From contig NZ_NEFZ01000001.1 in the NCBI RefSeq assembly GCF_002135205.1, forward strand, positions 620,001 to 684,000: DNA of 64,000 nt, given 5' to 3'. A program made the position numbers and the translations under genes. Source of the stretch: Acinetobacter sp. ANC 4204 (GTDB lineage Bacteria > Pseudomonadota > Gammaproteobacteria > Pseudomonadales > Moraxellaceae). The notes beneath the pieces are model-generated. The model saw nothing but the letters and a program-made list of their open reading frames with translations. It searched no databases and was not told the origin of the DNA. Positions 28,110 through 38,968 of this stretch are shown here, piece after piece; the first letter of the stretch is position 1, and each line of letters opens with the position of its first letter.

Positions 28110-28664
28110 CTAACCCTTAAATTGTTGAGTAATTTTGGCAATGCGTTGTGCATAAACTTTTGCAGTCTCTAAATCCCCTGTTGGGATCTCATCCACACTT
28201 GCATCTGAAGGCGTTTGCACCAATAAGCCTACAGAACCACCCAAGTTATTCACATCTTGACGGGTTGCAGCTTTGCTGTTGGCTGGCAATAAACCCAAGC
28301 TCACCCAAATACCACCATGCTGCGACGCAAGTGTTTGCAATTGGATTAAGGTCACTTGCTTATCCCCATTAAGGCTTGCACTATTGGTAAATCCACCAAA
28401 AATCTTATCTTGCCATGCGCGGGTAAACCATTTCTTTGAAGATGCATCAGCAAACTTTTTAAACTGCCACGGTGCAGTGCCCATATAAGTCGGTGCACCA
28501 AATACAATTGCATCAGATTGATCCAGTGTCAGCCAATCTTGCTCCTGAATGTCTCCATTTGGATCAATCTCTACCAGATTTGCACCAATTTCTTGCACAA
28601 ACGTTTGAGCAATCACTTTGGTATGACCATAACCTGAAAAATAAACAACAGAAATTTTCGACAT
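28110..28664 (-). CDS. WrbA-like flavodoxin-fold NAD(P)H dehydrogenase
   Basis: The 184-residue protein has a flavodoxin fold with the FMN phosphate-binding loop VYFSGYGHTKVIAQ at the N-terminus and the FGAPTYMGTAPWQFKKFADA and FGGFTNSASLNGDK segments typical of WrbA-like quinone reductases. It probably reduces quinones with NAD(P)H and FMN. It lies downstream of an SDR gene on the same strand, and an HxlR regulator diverges from that SDR gene, a common arrangement for redox or electrophile stress genes. Confidence 0.85.
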   Translation of the reverse strand: MSKISVVYFSGYGHTKVIAQTFVQEIGANLVEIDPNGDIQEQDWLTLDQSDAIVFGAPTYMGTAPWQFKKFADASSKKWFTRAWQDKIFGGFTNSASLNGDKQVTLIQLQTLASQHGGIWVSLGLLPANSKAATRQDVNNLGGSVGLLVQTPSDASVDEIPTGDLETAKVYAQRIAKITQQFKG

Positions 28665-28759
28665 TTTAGTTTCCTCTTTTAAATCACATCATTTGCATGG
28701 GCCAATCAATTGTGACATCGCACCATGTAAACCATTAAAAATAAATCATATGTAATATT

Positions 28760-29494
28760 TTAAACGCTTGCCTGATCAGGCTTAAGTTTCACATAACTTG
28801 CCACTTCAGCACTTAAACCTTGTTTAAGCTGTTGAGTCTTTTCTCCAACTAAAACCTCATAAGCATTTTGCTGGATGCCGTGGAAAATTTCTTGAGCCAC
28901 TGTTTCCGGTGCAATCTTCGGAATAGGTAATGAACGAGTCAGATCGGTATCAATAAAACCCACATGTACGCCCATCACCTGAATATTAAATTGAGACAAC
29001 CACTGGCGACTTGAGTTGGTATAGGACCATGCTGCTGCTTTGGAAATAGCATAACTAGTCAAAACAGTGCTTGGCTCCCATGACACATCTGAGAGAATGT
29101 TGACCACATAAGCCTGTTGGCTCTTTTGCAAGATTGGAGCAAAAATTTGGGTCACTCGCATCAAACCCAATAAATTAGTTTCCAAAATCTTTTGCGTAGT
29201 TGTAATGATATTGGCGTCAACAGGATGCTCATTCAAAAGTGCAATGCCTGCATTATTCACAAGAATCGTGGTATCTGCACATTGTTCGGCAGCCTGCTGT
29301 ATAGATCCCTCATCATTCACATCGAGTTGAATCGGGATTAAGCCTTCTTCGTGAAAACTACCGATCTGACGCATCCCTACATAAATTTTTTTAGCGCCCT
29401 GACGACGAGCTTCCCGAGCGATGGCTAGTCCCAAGCCACGATTTCCACCCGTAATAAAAACAACCGCCTCTGAAACATTCATCCTATGATCCAT
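28760..29494 (-). CDS. Short-chain dehydrogenase/reductase (HxlR-linked)
   Basis: The 244-residue protein has the SDR cofactor loop TGGNRGLGLAIA, the NNAG motif in ILVNNAGIALL and the active-site YxxxK in TSYAISKAAAW with a Ser in NILSDVSW. The substrate is unknown. Two starts are possible, ATG at 29494 and ATG at 29482; neither has a strong ribosome binding site. It is transcribed away from the HxlR gene with a 164-bp shared upstream region and towards the flavodoxin gene. Confidence 0.86.
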   Translation of the reverse strand: MDHRMNVSEAVVFITGGNRGLGLAIAREARRQGAKKIYVGMRQIGSFHEEGLIPIQLDVNDEGSIQQAAEQCADTTILVNNAGIALLNEHPVDANIITTTQKILETNLLGLMRVTQIFAPILQKSQQAYVVNILSDVSWEPSTVLTSYAISKAAAWSYTNSSRQWLSQFNIQVMGVHVGFIDTDLTRSLPIPKIAPETVAQEIFHGIQQNAYEVLVGEKTQQLKQGLSAEVASYVKLKPDQASV

Positions 29495-29658
29495 CCAATT
29501 AGCCAGTATCTTGCGAAAGCATCGTCTAATGACAACGCTGCATTAAGTCTGTATTTATGATACACTTATGAAACCTAGTATCAATTAGTTACCACTTGGT
29601 AACTGGTCAAATTCACTGTTTCAGATGAAGATAGAACGTAAAAGGAACATATTTACAG

Positions 29659-30045
29659 ATGAATAAACCCATGAAATTTAATATTTTTCATCCAAACTGC
29701 CCTGCTCGTCTTTTTTTTGAAAAATTTGCAGACAAGTGGATTTTATTGATTGTATATACGTTGGATCAAGAATCGCAGCACTTTAATGAGCTCAAGAAAA
29801 ACGTTTTAGGTATTTCACCTAAAGTGCTTTCGCAAAAATTGAAGATATTAGAGCGCGATGGTTTTCTGACGCGAACCATTCATGAAGATAACGTGATACG
29901 AGTGGAGTATGCCTTAACTGAGATTGGCAAAGACTTTGCTCAAAATGCCTATCAAATGAAAGATTGGGTCGAAGCCAATATGCTTAAAGTTTTAAAATCC
30001 AGAGCGGGATTCGATCAAAAGCTAGAAAAAACAGAGCCTGCTTAA
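29659..30045 (+). CDS. HxlR family transcriptional regulator
   Basis: The 128-residue protein shows the HxlR winged-helix pattern: an N-terminal cysteine (HPNCPARLFFEKFADKWILL), the recognition region HFNELKKNVLGISPKVLSQKLKILERDGFL and the wing VEYALTEIGKDF. Some HxlR proteins sense quinones or aldehydes through that cysteine, which fits the neighbouring SDR and quinone-reductase-like genes, but this is inference. An AAAGGAAC site lies 13 bases upstream of the ATG used; a second in-frame ATG is four codons in. Confidence 0.88.
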   Translation: MNKPMKFNIFHPNCPARLFFEKFADKWILLIVYTLDQESQHFNELKKNVLGISPKVLSQKLKILERDGFLTRTIHEDNVIRVEYALTEIGKDFAQNAYQMKDWVEANMLKVLKSRAGFDQKLEKTEPA

Positions 30046-30056
30046 GCAGGCTCTGT
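30025..30056 (-). terminator. Terminator of trmL overlapping the hxlR stop
   Basis: ACAGAGCCTGC / GCAGGCTCTGT forms a perfect 26-base palindrome. Read on the minus strand it is followed by a run of T (TTTTTTCTAGC), so it ends the trmL transcript. The hxlR stop codon TAA lies in its loop. Confidence 0.8.
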
Positions 30057-30069
30057 CACAGCAATTTGA

Positions 30070-30549
30070 TTAGGCTAAAGGCTTAAAACCCTGCTGACGC
30101 CATGCTTCATAAACAATTACAGCTGTCGCATTGGATAAGTTCAAACTGCGCGAGTTTTCAGCCATGGGCAAACGAATCCAATGCTCTTTTGGAAATAACA
30201 TACGAACCTGTTCAGGCAAACCACGCGTCTCAGGCCCCATGAGTAAAGCCACGGGTCGATTCAAATCCGAAGTATGCGGTGTTTCTGTTCCTTTAGTGGT
30301 TAAAGGATAAATCGCATTTAGATCAACCCCCTTTTCTGCCAAATTTGCTAAACACTCATCGAATGTTTCCCAAATTTGCATGCGTGCCCACTCGTGATAG
30401 TCCAAACCCGCACGTTTGAGCTTTTTATCATCTAGTTCAAAGCCCAATGGTTTTACCAAATGTAGCTGCGCTCCAGTATTAGCACATAAACGAATGATAT
30501 TTCCTGTGTTTGCAGGAATTTCAGGCTCGTATAAAACAACATGGATCAC
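30070..30549 (-). CDS. trmL: tRNA (cytidine(34)-2'-O)-methyltransferase TrmL
   Basis: TrmL methylates the wobble ribose of tRNA-Leu isoacceptors. The 159-residue SPOUT enzyme has the N-terminal [20 protein letters not shown], the middle [16 protein letters not shown] and the knot region [14 protein letters not shown] and [15 protein letters not shown]. Length and motifs are typical for TrmL/YibK. It ends at the strong palindrome shared with hxlR. cysG lies 32 bp upstream on the same strand, so the two may be co-transcribed. Confidence 0.94.
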   Translation of the reverse strand: MIHVVLYEPEIPANTGNIIRLCANTGAQLHLVKPLGFELDDKKLKRAGLDYHEWARMQIWETFDECLANLAEKGVDLNAIYPLTTKGTETPHTSDLNRPVALLMGPETRGLPEQVRMLFPKEHWIRLPMAENSRSLNLSNATAVIVYEAWRQQGFKPLA

Positions 30550-30581
30550 AGCTTTTCTCTACTTTTTCAATTTGGCAAAAG

Positions 30582-31958
30582 TTAATCTTGCCATTGTAAT
30601 TGTTCACGCAAACTCACTACATCGCCAATGATGGTCAATGTAGGTGCTTGAATATGATGCTCTTCAACTTTAGATGCAATATCGGCCAAAGTACCTACTA
30701 CGACTTTTTGCTCAGGCGTTGTTCCTTTCGAGATCAACGCAACTGGCATGTCTGGGCGTTGACCATGCGCAATCAGTTTTTCACAAATTTTTTCTAAACC
30801 AACCAAGCCCATGTACAATACAAGTGTTTGATTTTGATAAACCAACTCATCCCACGGTAATTCAGGTGAACCCTCTTTTAAGTGCCCCGTAAGGAAACGT
30901 ACGCTTTGTGCATAATCACGATGGGTAAGTGGAATGCCTGCATAAGCGGAACAGCCTGAAGCTGCGGTAATCCCTGGAACCACTTGAAATGGTACACCCG
31001 AGGCAAAAAGTTCTTGAATTTCTTCGCCACCACGCCCAAAAATAAATGGATCACCACCTTTTAAACGACAAACACGCTGACCTTTCGAAGCATATTCCAC
31101 CAACAAGGCATTGATACCTTCTTGTGGCACAGCATGGTTAGATCGCGCTTTACCCACATAAATCTTAGTTGCATCACGGCGGCAAAGTTCCATAATCGCA
31201 GGGGAAACCAAACGATCATAGATCACCACATCAGCTTGTTGCATCAAACGCAAAGCCTTGAGGGTCAGCAGCTCAGGATCACCAGGACCTGCTCCCACCA
31301 AATACACCTCACCTTTTGGTGTTTTCCACTCTGCCAACGCTTGTTCGATTAAACGGTCTGCTTCAGCAAGGTTGTCATGAAAAACCTGTTCTTTCAGCGG
31401 ACTTGCATATAAGTCTTCCCAAAAAACACGGCGCTCATCAGGACTGGAAATTTTCGCTTTCACCGCTGCACGCCATTTTCCTGAAAACTCAGCCAACTTG
31501 CCCATCCCATGTGGAATACTGGTTTCAAGCTGGGTACGAATTTGGCGAGATAAAACAGGAGATGTCCCATTGCTGGCAACTGAAATCACCAAAGGGGAAC
31601 GATCAACAATGGCAGGAACCATAAAACGACAATGCGGTGGATCATCAACACTGTTGACCAGTATTTTCAGCGCTTCACAGTCCTCAAAGACTTGAGTATT
31701 CACCGCATAATCATCTGTTGCAGCAATCACTAAACGATAGTCATTGAGTTGAATCTGCGCAGGATATAGCGCTTGGATATATTGCCCTTGGCTTTCTTCA
31801 ACCAGTTGCAATAAATTTGCATCAATATCAGGAGCGATGATATGAATCACCGCGCCTGCTTTATGTAACAACACTGCCTTACGGTAAGCAATATGCCCAC
31901 CACCGACAATCAGACAAGGTTGCTGCTGCAACTTTAAAGAGATTGGAAAAATATCCAC
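30582..31958 (-). CDS. cysG: Siroheme synthase CysG (trifunctional)
   Basis: CysG converts uroporphyrinogen III to siroheme, the cofactor of sulphite and nitrite reductases. The 458-residue fusion has the N-terminal precorrin-2 dehydrogenase/ferrochelatase part (LIVGGGHIAYRKAVLL, then SVASNGTSPVLSRQIR) and, from about residue 210, a uroporphyrinogen-III methyltransferase (VYLVGAGPGDPELLTLKAL, RLKGGDPFIFGRGGEE, FQVVPGITAASG). GTG at 31958 is chosen because TGAGGT lies five bases before it and MDIFPISL matches the family N-terminus; an in-frame TTG at 31970 overlaps that site. Confidence 0.93.
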   Translation of the reverse strand: MDIFPISLKLQQQPCLIVGGGHIAYRKAVLLHKAGAVIHIIAPDIDANLLQLVEESQGQYIQALYPAQIQLNDYRLVIAATDDYAVNTQVFEDCEALKILVNSVDDPPHCRFMVPAIVDRSPLVISVASNGTSPVLSRQIRTQLETSIPHGMGKLAEFSGKWRAAVKAKISSPDERRVFWEDLYASPLKEQVFHDNLAEADRLIEQALAEWKTPKGEVYLVGAGPGDPELLTLKALRLMQQADVVIYDRLVSPAIMELCRRDATKIYVGKARSNHAVPQEGINALLVEYASKGQRVCRLKGGDPFIFGRGGEEIQELFASGVPFQVVPGITAASGCSAYAGIPLTHRDYAQSVRFLTGHLKEGSPELPWDELVYQNQTLVLYMGLVGLEKICEKLIAHGQRPDMPVALISKGTTPEQKVVVGTLADIASKVEEHHIQAPTLTIIGDVVSLREQLQWQD

Positions 31959-32034
31959 ACACGACCTCAATGAGTTTTATCTGACTGTCTTAAAGCAATT
32001 ATTGTGCACAAAATGGTGCAGTACATCGACTTTA

Positions 32035-33351
<1,317 letters not shown>

Positions 33352-33406
33352 TCAAGCCAAAAAATACAGTCACGCGATCACTAGCTGTGGCTTATTACAG
33401 CAATTT

Positions 33407-34219
33407 TCATGGCTTTTCTTTACCCGCTTTTTCTCGCTCAGCGGCATAATCGACAAAACTTGGTAAATATTCCGACTTAATTAAGCCGCTGGCTTGTGGA
33501 TACGGTAAAACCAATTCAGACATCCCTTCTGCATAAGAGGCTAATTCATATAAGGGATAAACAAAGACAATACCCTTAGCACTCATATAATAATTGTCTG
33601 TTAGCTTCAATTGCTCGCGTGAAATATTATGCTCGGACAACCACATGCTGTTGGCACTATACAATGCATCTAATAGTTTAGACTCGGTCTTCTCCACCAC
33701 AATATCACTCAGTGCAACCCGTTTTCGAGTTGCTAAATCTAAAGTAATGTATTCGTTATGATACATACCGTGCGCCGCACGTGCTGGATAGTAATAATCC
33801 ATCAAAACAAAATCTGCATATTTGCCACGCTGCGCCACATAACGGACATCCGACAAAGTTTCACTAAGCATACTTTCGTCTGGCTGCTTTACTGACTGCT
33901 TGGTTTTTTCAAATGCCACAGGATTGGCTTTTTTCATCCGTTCATCAAAATACTCATTGATCCACGGAACATTGGTTTCCAAACTGTACAACTGGTATTG
34001 GGTACAACCTTCTTCATCACAAGCAATAGAATGCGCCAATGGTAATGGTCTAACTTTTGCCTCAATCAGCGGTAAGCTCTGTGCAACTTTAGCTGGCTTA
34101 GCGGTCTCTTCACTTTTTGCCGCAGCACTGTCATTTTGTGGCTGACAAGCACTGAGTAACCCCCCGCATAGCACCACAGCAAAGACTGATCGCATTTTAT
34201 TGTTATGAAGTGATGTCAT
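33407..34219 (-). CDS. DUF3298/RsiV-like lipoprotein
   Basis: The 270-residue product has a lipoprotein signal peptide ending in LLSAC, so Cys25 should be lipidated, then a Lys/Ala/Glu-rich linker and a globular domain of about 200 residues resembling the DUF3298 (RsiV C-terminal) fold, with YYYPARAAHGMYHNEYITLDLATRKRVALSDIV. Such domains bind lysozyme or sense cell-wall stress in RsiV, but this protein is a lipoprotein rather than an anti-sigma factor. It lies between lolA and serS, all leftward. Confidence 0.75.
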   Translation of the reverse strand: MTSLHNNKMRSVFAVVLCGGLLSACQPQNDSAAAKSEETAKPAKVAQSLPLIEAKVRPLPLAHSIACDEEGCTQYQLYSLETNVPWINEYFDERMKKANPVAFEKTKQSVKQPDESMLSETLSDVRYVAQRGKYADFVLMDYYYPARAAHGMYHNEYITLDLATRKRVALSDIVVEKTESKLLDALYSANSMWLSEHNISREQLKLTDNYYMSAKGIVFVYPLYELASYAEGMSELVLPYPQASGLIKSEYLPSFVDYAAEREKAGKEKP

Positions 34220-34311
34220 TACTTTTCCTCAGTCATATATTCATTTATCAAAGACTATACAAAGCACAGGAAAAACTTCCCACCACGTTATGTAACTGGA
34301 CTGCATCCGAT

Positions 34312-34336
34312 AAAAAAACCACCCAAAGGTGGTTTT
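34312..34336 (-). terminator. Terminator of lolA
   Basis: The stem AAAACCACC / GGTGGTTTT encloses CAAA and the A run on the left gives a T tract on the minus strand. Confidence 0.85.
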
Positions 34337-34352
34337 CACGGACTGTTCAACA

Positions 34353-35051
34353 TTATTGATCAATAATGTCGGTGCCTTTAGGCGGTGTAAAATTAAAGGT
34401 TGAAGCTGGAATGCTGGCATTGACTTTAGTGTTATTAAACCGCACATAAGTCGTTTGCCCCAAAGAGTCTTCTAAGATCATTAGCGTTGGTGCGCTTTTT
34501 GCACCAAAACTGATCGTCAAGCTTTGAAATGCACCATCATCACTCTTTGGATATAAGGTATAGTAGGTTTTGCTCTTATTTGGTTGAGTAATACGATACG
34601 ACTTACGGATTTGCTCGGTATTCCCTGACAATAATAGTGCAGGTGTATTCGCCACCTGTTCATCTAAAGTCTGACGAACTGCTTGCTGTAAGTCTGGATC
34701 ATAAATCCAAACCGTTTTACCCGAGGTAACAATCGTTTGTTTCGCAGGACTGGTGGTTTCCCAATAGAATTTTCCAGGACGCTCAACTTTCATCACCCCT
34801 TTAAAGGTCTGATTCATGTGCTGAGCAGATAAACCTTGTTTCTTCGGCGCCTTAGATGCATTCGTCACTTTAGTGGTTTGCTCAAAATTAGAGCTGATAC
34901 TTTGAATACCACTCAACTGCTTGACTAAACTCGTCGTCGCTTGTTGCTCCGATGCTGCAACCGAAGCTGCAAATACTGTACTGCTCATAACAGGGCCCAG
35001 CGCTACCACGCCTACTGTCATCGCACATAAAGTCTTACGAAGCATTTTCAT
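34353..35051 (-). CDS. lolA: Outer membrane lipoprotein carrier protein LolA
   Basis: LolA carries lipoproteins across the periplasm from LolCDE to LolB. The 232-residue protein has a signal peptide (VGVVALGPVMSSTVFAASV) and the LolA core with MKVERPGKFYWETTSPAKQ and KTVWIYDPDLQQAVRQTL. The linker between signal and core is longer than in E. coli (LolA about 200 residues). Its receptor lolB is at 6.9 kb. A terminator follows at 34312. Confidence 0.92.
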   Translation of the reverse strand: MKMLRKTLCAMTVGVVALGPVMSSTVFAASVAASEQQATTSLVKQLSGIQSISSNFEQTTKVTNASKAPKKQGLSAQHMNQTFKGVMKVERPGKFYWETTSPAKQTIVTSGKTVWIYDPDLQQAVRQTLDEQVANTPALLLSGNTEQIRKSYRITQPNKSKTYYTLYPKSDDGAFQSLTISFGAKSAPTLMILEDSLGQTTYVRFNNTKVNASIPASTFNFTPPKGTDIIDQ

Positions 35052-35216
35052 AATTTCACCTTTTATAATTTGCGCAGCCGCAATTTGTTAGATGAGCTAT
35101 CTTAAATCAAATTTTATGGCTAATAATTGAGAATATAAGAAGATTTGTATATTTATTGGTGCTTAGTGTTGTGAAATATCCATCATGATGGAGAACTTAG
35201 TTGTATTTTAGACATT

Positions 35217-35246
35217 AAAAAGCCTCTGAATAAGCAGAGGCTTTTT
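35217..35246 (-). terminator. Terminator of the collagen-like autotransporter gene
   Basis: The perfect stem AAAAAGCCTCTG / CAGAGGCTTTTT with an AATAAG loop lies 25 bp after the stop codon of the leftward gene. Confidence 0.88.
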
Positions 35247-35270
35247 AGCTTAAATCAAGATCAATCATTG

Positions 35271-36725
35271 TTATTTCCATTGCCAACCAATTGCAGCACC
35301 TGCGCCGAAGTCACCTTCACTATTGGTTGTCACTGCGACTTTGTACACATATTTATTGTTTTCGGTCACACCACTAAGACCGAAAGCATAGCCTTGTTCA
35401 CCTTCCCAAGTCCCCACACCAGCACTCAACATATTGTAACCTGCATCTGTCGGTTGCGGTAAAGATGCTATCGCAATACTTGATGCAACTGCTGCATAGG
35501 TTCGGTCCTCAAGTTTTCGCATGTCTCGATTCAAAGCATTTACACGACTATCAGTATATGCATTCGCTTGATTGAGAGTTTGCTCCCCGACTTGGTTCAC
35601 ATAGGTTTTTGCTTCATTAAGGATGTAGGTATCCGCTGCATCCATCACCTCTTTTGTTATGCCATTTGTGCCATCTGCACCTTTAAGGCTAGCCAACCAT
35701 TGGGTTACAGTTCCATCAAAACCATCCCCAACAGCAACTTGATAGGCACTAAACCCCGAAGCACCAGTCATACCCGTGTTACCTGTATCACCTTTTAAGC
35801 TGGCAAGCCACTCGGTAATTGTGCCATCAAAACCATTTACTTGCGCAACTTGGTAAGCACTGTAACCCATTGCGCCTGTTGTACCAGTATCTCCTTTCAC
35901 ACCTTGCATCCCAGTCGCACCTGTTGCACCAGTGTCACCTTTCACACCTTGGATACCTTGTTCGCCCTGTAAGCCCTGAAGACCCTGTTCACCTTGCATC
36001 CCAGTCGCGCCTGTTGCCCCAGTATCTCCTTTCACACCTTGGATGCCTTGTTCACCCTGTAAGCCTTGGAGGCCTTGTTCGCCCTGTAAGCCTTGGAGAC
36101 CCTGTTCACCTTGCGCTCCAGTTGCGCCTGTTGCCCCAGTATCACCTTTCACACCTTGGATACCTTGTGCGCCTGTAGCTCCTGTATCACCCTGTAGACT
36201 TTCAAGCCATTGTGTTTCACTACCTTCAAATCCATTATTGACTGCAACTTGATAAGCGCTTGCACCATTTTGTCCATCTAGACCGTCAGCCCCATTGATA
36301 CCATCTTTACCATTAAGACCATCTATACCATCCGCTCCTTGCAAGCTTAATAACCATTCTTGCTCAGTTCCTACAAATCCATTATTTAAAGCAATTTGAT
36401 AGGCACTATCTCCATCTTGACCATCTGCACCCGCAGGCCCAGCAGGTCCAACCTGACCACCACAATAGTCATTCTTAAAATAGCAATTATTTTCACTCCC
36501 ACCAGCCCACACACCATGTGCTGTAATGAGCATCGCACCCAACAAAACTGCTTTTAAAGTGAATTTTTCTCGATGAAAATCATGATGAAATAAAAAACAA
36601 CGTCGCTGAATAATGTCTTTTACTGCGGCACTGATATGGCTTTGCTCTTGTTTGAACTTATGCCCAAGAGTTTCTGCCATATGGCTGCCTGAATCAGGCC
36701 AGACATTTTTATCTATTCTGTCCAT
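35271..36725 (-). CDS. Collagen-like trimeric autotransporter adhesin (YadA-type anchor)
   Basis: The 484-residue product has an extended N-terminal signal region (about 75 residues, with [20 protein letters not shown] before the hydrophobic [18 protein letters not shown]), a collagen-like Gly-X-Y region with many GDTGATGA and GEQGLQGLQ blocks, and interspersed [23 protein letters not shown] modules (at least four). Residues about 365-420 form a coiled coil ([19 protein letters not shown]), and the last 75 resemble a YadA anchor ([20 protein letters not shown] to GAAIGWQWK). The anchor makes a trimeric outer-membrane pore through which the passenger is exported (type Vc secretion). It probably acts in adhesion; the start codon is supported only by a weak AAGG site. 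Confidence 0.85.
   Translation of the reverse strand: MDRIDKNVWPDSGSHMAETLGHKFKQEQSHISAAVKDIIQRRCFLFHHDFHREKFTLKAVLLGAMLITAHGVWAGGSENNCYFKNDYCGGQVGPAGPAGADGQDGDSAYQIALNNGFVGTEQEWLLSLQGADGIDGLNGKDGINGADGLDGQNGASAYQVAVNNGFEGSETQWLESLQGDTGATGAQGIQGVKGDTGATGATGAQGEQGLQGLQGEQGLQGLQGEQGIQGVKGDTGATGATGMQGEQGLQGLQGEQGIQGVKGDTGATGATGMQGVKGDTGTTGAMGYSAYQVAQVNGFDGTITEWLASLKGDTGNTGMTGASGFSAYQVAVGDGFDGTVTQWLASLKGADGTNGITKEVMDAADTYILNEAKTYVNQVGEQTLNQANAYTDSRVNALNRDMRKLEDRTYAAVASSIAIASLPQPTDAGYNMLSAGVGTWEGEQGYAFGLSGVTENNKYVYKVAVTTNSEGDFGAGAAIGWQWK
35890..36175 (-). repeat. Tandem collagen-coding repeats
   Basis: Near-identical short DNA units encode GlyXY triplets, such as repeats of GGCGAACAAGG- and CACCTTGGAT-type blocks on the minus strand. 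The unit pattern is imperfect (two recognisable larger blocks, ending at about 35990 and 36115). Such repeats are prone to slipped-strand length change. Confidence 0.75.
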
Positions 36726-36863
36726 ATCTATCTGCCTTTTCTTCTAGTTTTACAGTTCTATTACACGCTTATTCTATGTGATACACATCACTATTTACTG
36801 TGATTTTGAGACTTAAATTACAGGAAAGCAGAAGTAAAGAACAGATCCTTGTTATTAAAAGAC

Positions 36864-36895
36864 AAAAAAAAGCCCACTAAATTGTGGGCTTTTTT
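36864..36895 (-). terminator. Terminator of rplU-rpmA
   Basis: The stem AAAAAAGCCCAC / GTGGGCTTTTTT with a TAAATT loop ends the ribosomal protein operon. Confidence 0.9.
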
Positions 36896-36906
36896 ACTAT
36901 TAAAAC

Positions 36907-37161
36907 TTACGCTTCAACAGTTACGTAGCGACGGCCAAATTGACCTTTCACTTCGAATTTAACTACGCCATCAGCAGTAGCAAACAAAGTATGGTCACGG
37001 CCCATACCTACGTTTGTACCAGCGTGGAATTCTGTACCACGTTGACGAACGATGATGTTACCAGCAGTTACAGTTTGACCACCGTAAACTTTAACACCAA
37101 GCATTTTAGGGTTCGAATCACGACCGTTCTTAGTCGAACCACCGGCTTTTTTAGTTGCCAT
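36907..37161 (-). CDS. rpmA: 50S ribosomal protein L27
   Basis: L27 reaches the peptidyl transferase centre with its N-terminal tail. The 84-residue protein reads [20 protein letters not shown], a full-length N-terminus with no cleavable extension, followed by [18 protein letters not shown]. The start of the frame matches the family. rplU precedes it with a 19-bp gap, and both share the terminator at 36864. Confidence 0.97.
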   Translation of the reverse strand: MATKKAGGSTKNGRDSNPKMLGVKVYGGQTVTAGNIIVRQRGTEFHAGTNVGMGRDHTLFATADGVVKFEVKGQFGRRYVTVEA

Positions 37162-37180
37162 GTCTCATTACTCCTCGTGA

Positions 37181-37492
37181 TTAGCCTGAAATAGCTGTAA
37201 TTTTCAACTCAGTGAACCATTGACGGTGACCTTGTTGTTTACGGTAGTGTTTACGACGACGCATTTTTACAATACGGATTTTGTCGTGACGACCATGGCT
37301 AACTACTTCAGCAGTTACAGTCGCACCAGCAACAACTGGAGCACCGATTTGAATGCTGTCGCCATTTACTAGCATTAGTACGTCATCAAACGTAATAGTT
37401 GCGCCAGTTTCAGCTTTCAACAATTCAACTTTAAGGGTTTCACCCTCTACAACACGGTGCTGTTTACCACCGCTTTGGATTACTGCGTACAT
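37181..37492 (-). CDS. rplU: 50S ribosomal protein L21
   Basis: The 103-residue protein has the L21 N-terminus [18 protein letters not shown] and the C-terminal [16 protein letters not shown] region that binds 23S rRNA. ATG at 37492, with TTGGAG upstream, is used; the open frame extends further upstream but without a family-like sequence. It forms an operon with rpmA. Confidence 0.97.
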   Translation of the reverse strand: MYAVIQSGGKQHRVVEGETLKVELLKAETGATITFDDVLMLVNGDSIQIGAPVVAGATVTAEVVSHGRHDKIRIVKMRRRKHYRKQQGHRQWFTELKITAISG

Positions 37493-37561
37493 AATGTACT
37501 CCAAACATGCCCGTGTCGTCGTGCCGATAAAGGAATATACCGATCTTAATACGAACGCCAC

Positions 37562-37957
37562 TGGGGTTAATCAAGGGCAAGGATTTTAAGTGATATTTGA
37601 TCAAACAACAAGAGATTTGCCAAACTTATTCGACTAAATTAACGATTATTTAATAATCGGGAAAAACTCAATCAACAAATTACAGTTCAACTCTGGCTAG
37701 AGTTTGCTTACAATGAAATAGATTTTTAAAATCAATTCGCTATAGTATGAAGGAATTGATTCGAAGGTATAAATAGACGTACAAATACGGTACGCTTATA
37801 CATCGGGGAAATAAGGAACTGTCTTTCTAAAATATAGCCTCGCACAATGCTAGCCTTATTTATGATTGAAATGAATGATTTAGACATGTGTCCTTATTTT
37901 AAACCATAATTGTATTGCTGATTTTTATCACTTTATATAGATGAGGCTTCTCTTCAA
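37562..37957. other. Divergent intergenic region between rplU and ispB
   Basis: This 396-bp gap has no supported gene. It contains the rplU promoter (37583-37611), several short AT-rich stretches and a TATAGA-like -10 near 37935 that may serve ispB. Short ATG frames of up to 15 codons occur and are taken as chance. Confidence 0.6.
37583..37611 (-). promoter_or_regulatory. Sigma-70 promoter of rplU-rpmA
   Basis: On the minus strand TTGTTG (37606-37611) is followed by a 17-base spacer and TAAAAT (37583-37588), about 90 bp before the rplU start codon. Confidence 0.55.
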
Positions 37958-38935
37958 ATGACCGTCGATTTTAAGCAAGATATTCTCGCCCCAGTAGCTC
38001 AAGACTTTGCCATGATGGACACATTTATTAATGAAGGAATTACCTCTAAAGTGGCTCTAGTCATGGCAGTGAGTAAACATGTGGTTGAAGCAGGTGGTAA
38101 ACGCATGCGTCCAATTATGTGTTTATTAGCAGCAAAAGCCTGTGGTGCAGAAGATTTAGAACGTCAACGTAAACTTGCTGCAATCATTGAAATGCTTCAT
38201 ACCGCAACTCTAGTTCATGACGATGTAGTGGACGAGTCTGGTTTACGTCGTGGTCGACCAACAGCGAACGCGACTTGGAACAATCAGACTGCAGTTCTGG
38301 TCGGTGACTTCCTCATTTCACGTGCCTTTGATCTGTTGGTCGATTTGGGCGACATGACTTTACTCAAAGATTTTTCTACAGGAACCTGTGAAATTGCGGA
38401 AGGTGAAGTACTACAGCTTCAAGCCCAACATCAGCCTGAAACCACAGAACAAACTTATTTAGATATTATTCACGGTAAAACGTCACGTTTATTTGAACTG
38501 GCAACTGAAGGTGCTGCTATTCTTTCAGGTACGCCACAGTATCGAGAAGCACTGCGTTTATTCGCAGGTCACTTCGGCAATGCCTTCCAAATTATTGATG
38601 ATATTTTAGATTACACCTCAGATGCTGAAACATTAGGTAAAAATATTGGTGATGATTTGATGGAAGGTAAACCAACTTTACCTTTAATCTCAGCATTGAA
38701 AAACACAACGGGCGCAGAGCATGATGTCGTTCGTAGAAGTATTGCCACAGGTGGAACGGCAGATCTTGAACAAGTCATTGCAATTGTGAACAATTCTGGT
38801 GCACTGGACTATTGTCGTCAGCGTGCGCACGAAGAAACCGAAGCTGCTTTAGACGCTTTACAGGCTTTACCTGAAAGCCAATATCGTCAAGCTTTGGTTA
38901 ATCTAACCCAACTGGCTTTGCATCGAATTCAATAA
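37958..38935 (+). CDS. ispB: Octaprenyl diphosphate synthase IspB
   Basis: IspB extends farnesyl diphosphate with isopentenyl units to make the side chain of ubiquinone; the chain length (C40 or C45) is not read from sequence alone. The 325-residue enzyme has the first aspartate-rich motif LVHDDVVDES, the second DDILDYTSD, and VVEAGGKRMRPIMCLLAAKA near the start. It diverges from rplU, the usual arrangement in gammaproteobacteria. Confidence 0.95.
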   Translation: MTVDFKQDILAPVAQDFAMMDTFINEGITSKVALVMAVSKHVVEAGGKRMRPIMCLLAAKACGAEDLERQRKLAAIIEMLHTATLVHDDVVDESGLRRGRPTANATWNNQTAVLVGDFLISRAFDLLVDLGDMTLLKDFSTGTCEIAEGEVLQLQAQHQPETTEQTYLDIIHGKTSRLFELATEGAAILSGTPQYREALRLFAGHFGNAFQIIDDILDYTSDAETLGKNIGDDLMEGKPTLPLISALKNTTGAEHDVVRRSIATGGTADLEQVIAIVNNSGALDYCRQRAHEETEAALDALQALPESQYRQALVNLTQLALHRIQ

Positions 38936-38968
38936 CAAATCATGCCTTAGAACGTTTTTAACTTGCTT

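Noticed and set aside
35819..36252. Plus-strand frames of about 119 and 69 codons inside the collagen-like gene, rich in Pro/Cys or Leu/His
   Set aside because: They are shadows of the short collagen-coding repeats; composition is low-complexity and no start signal is present.
37493..37561. Upstream extension of rplU
   Set aside because: L21 starts with MYAVI; the added part has no conserved sequence and no ribosome binding site.
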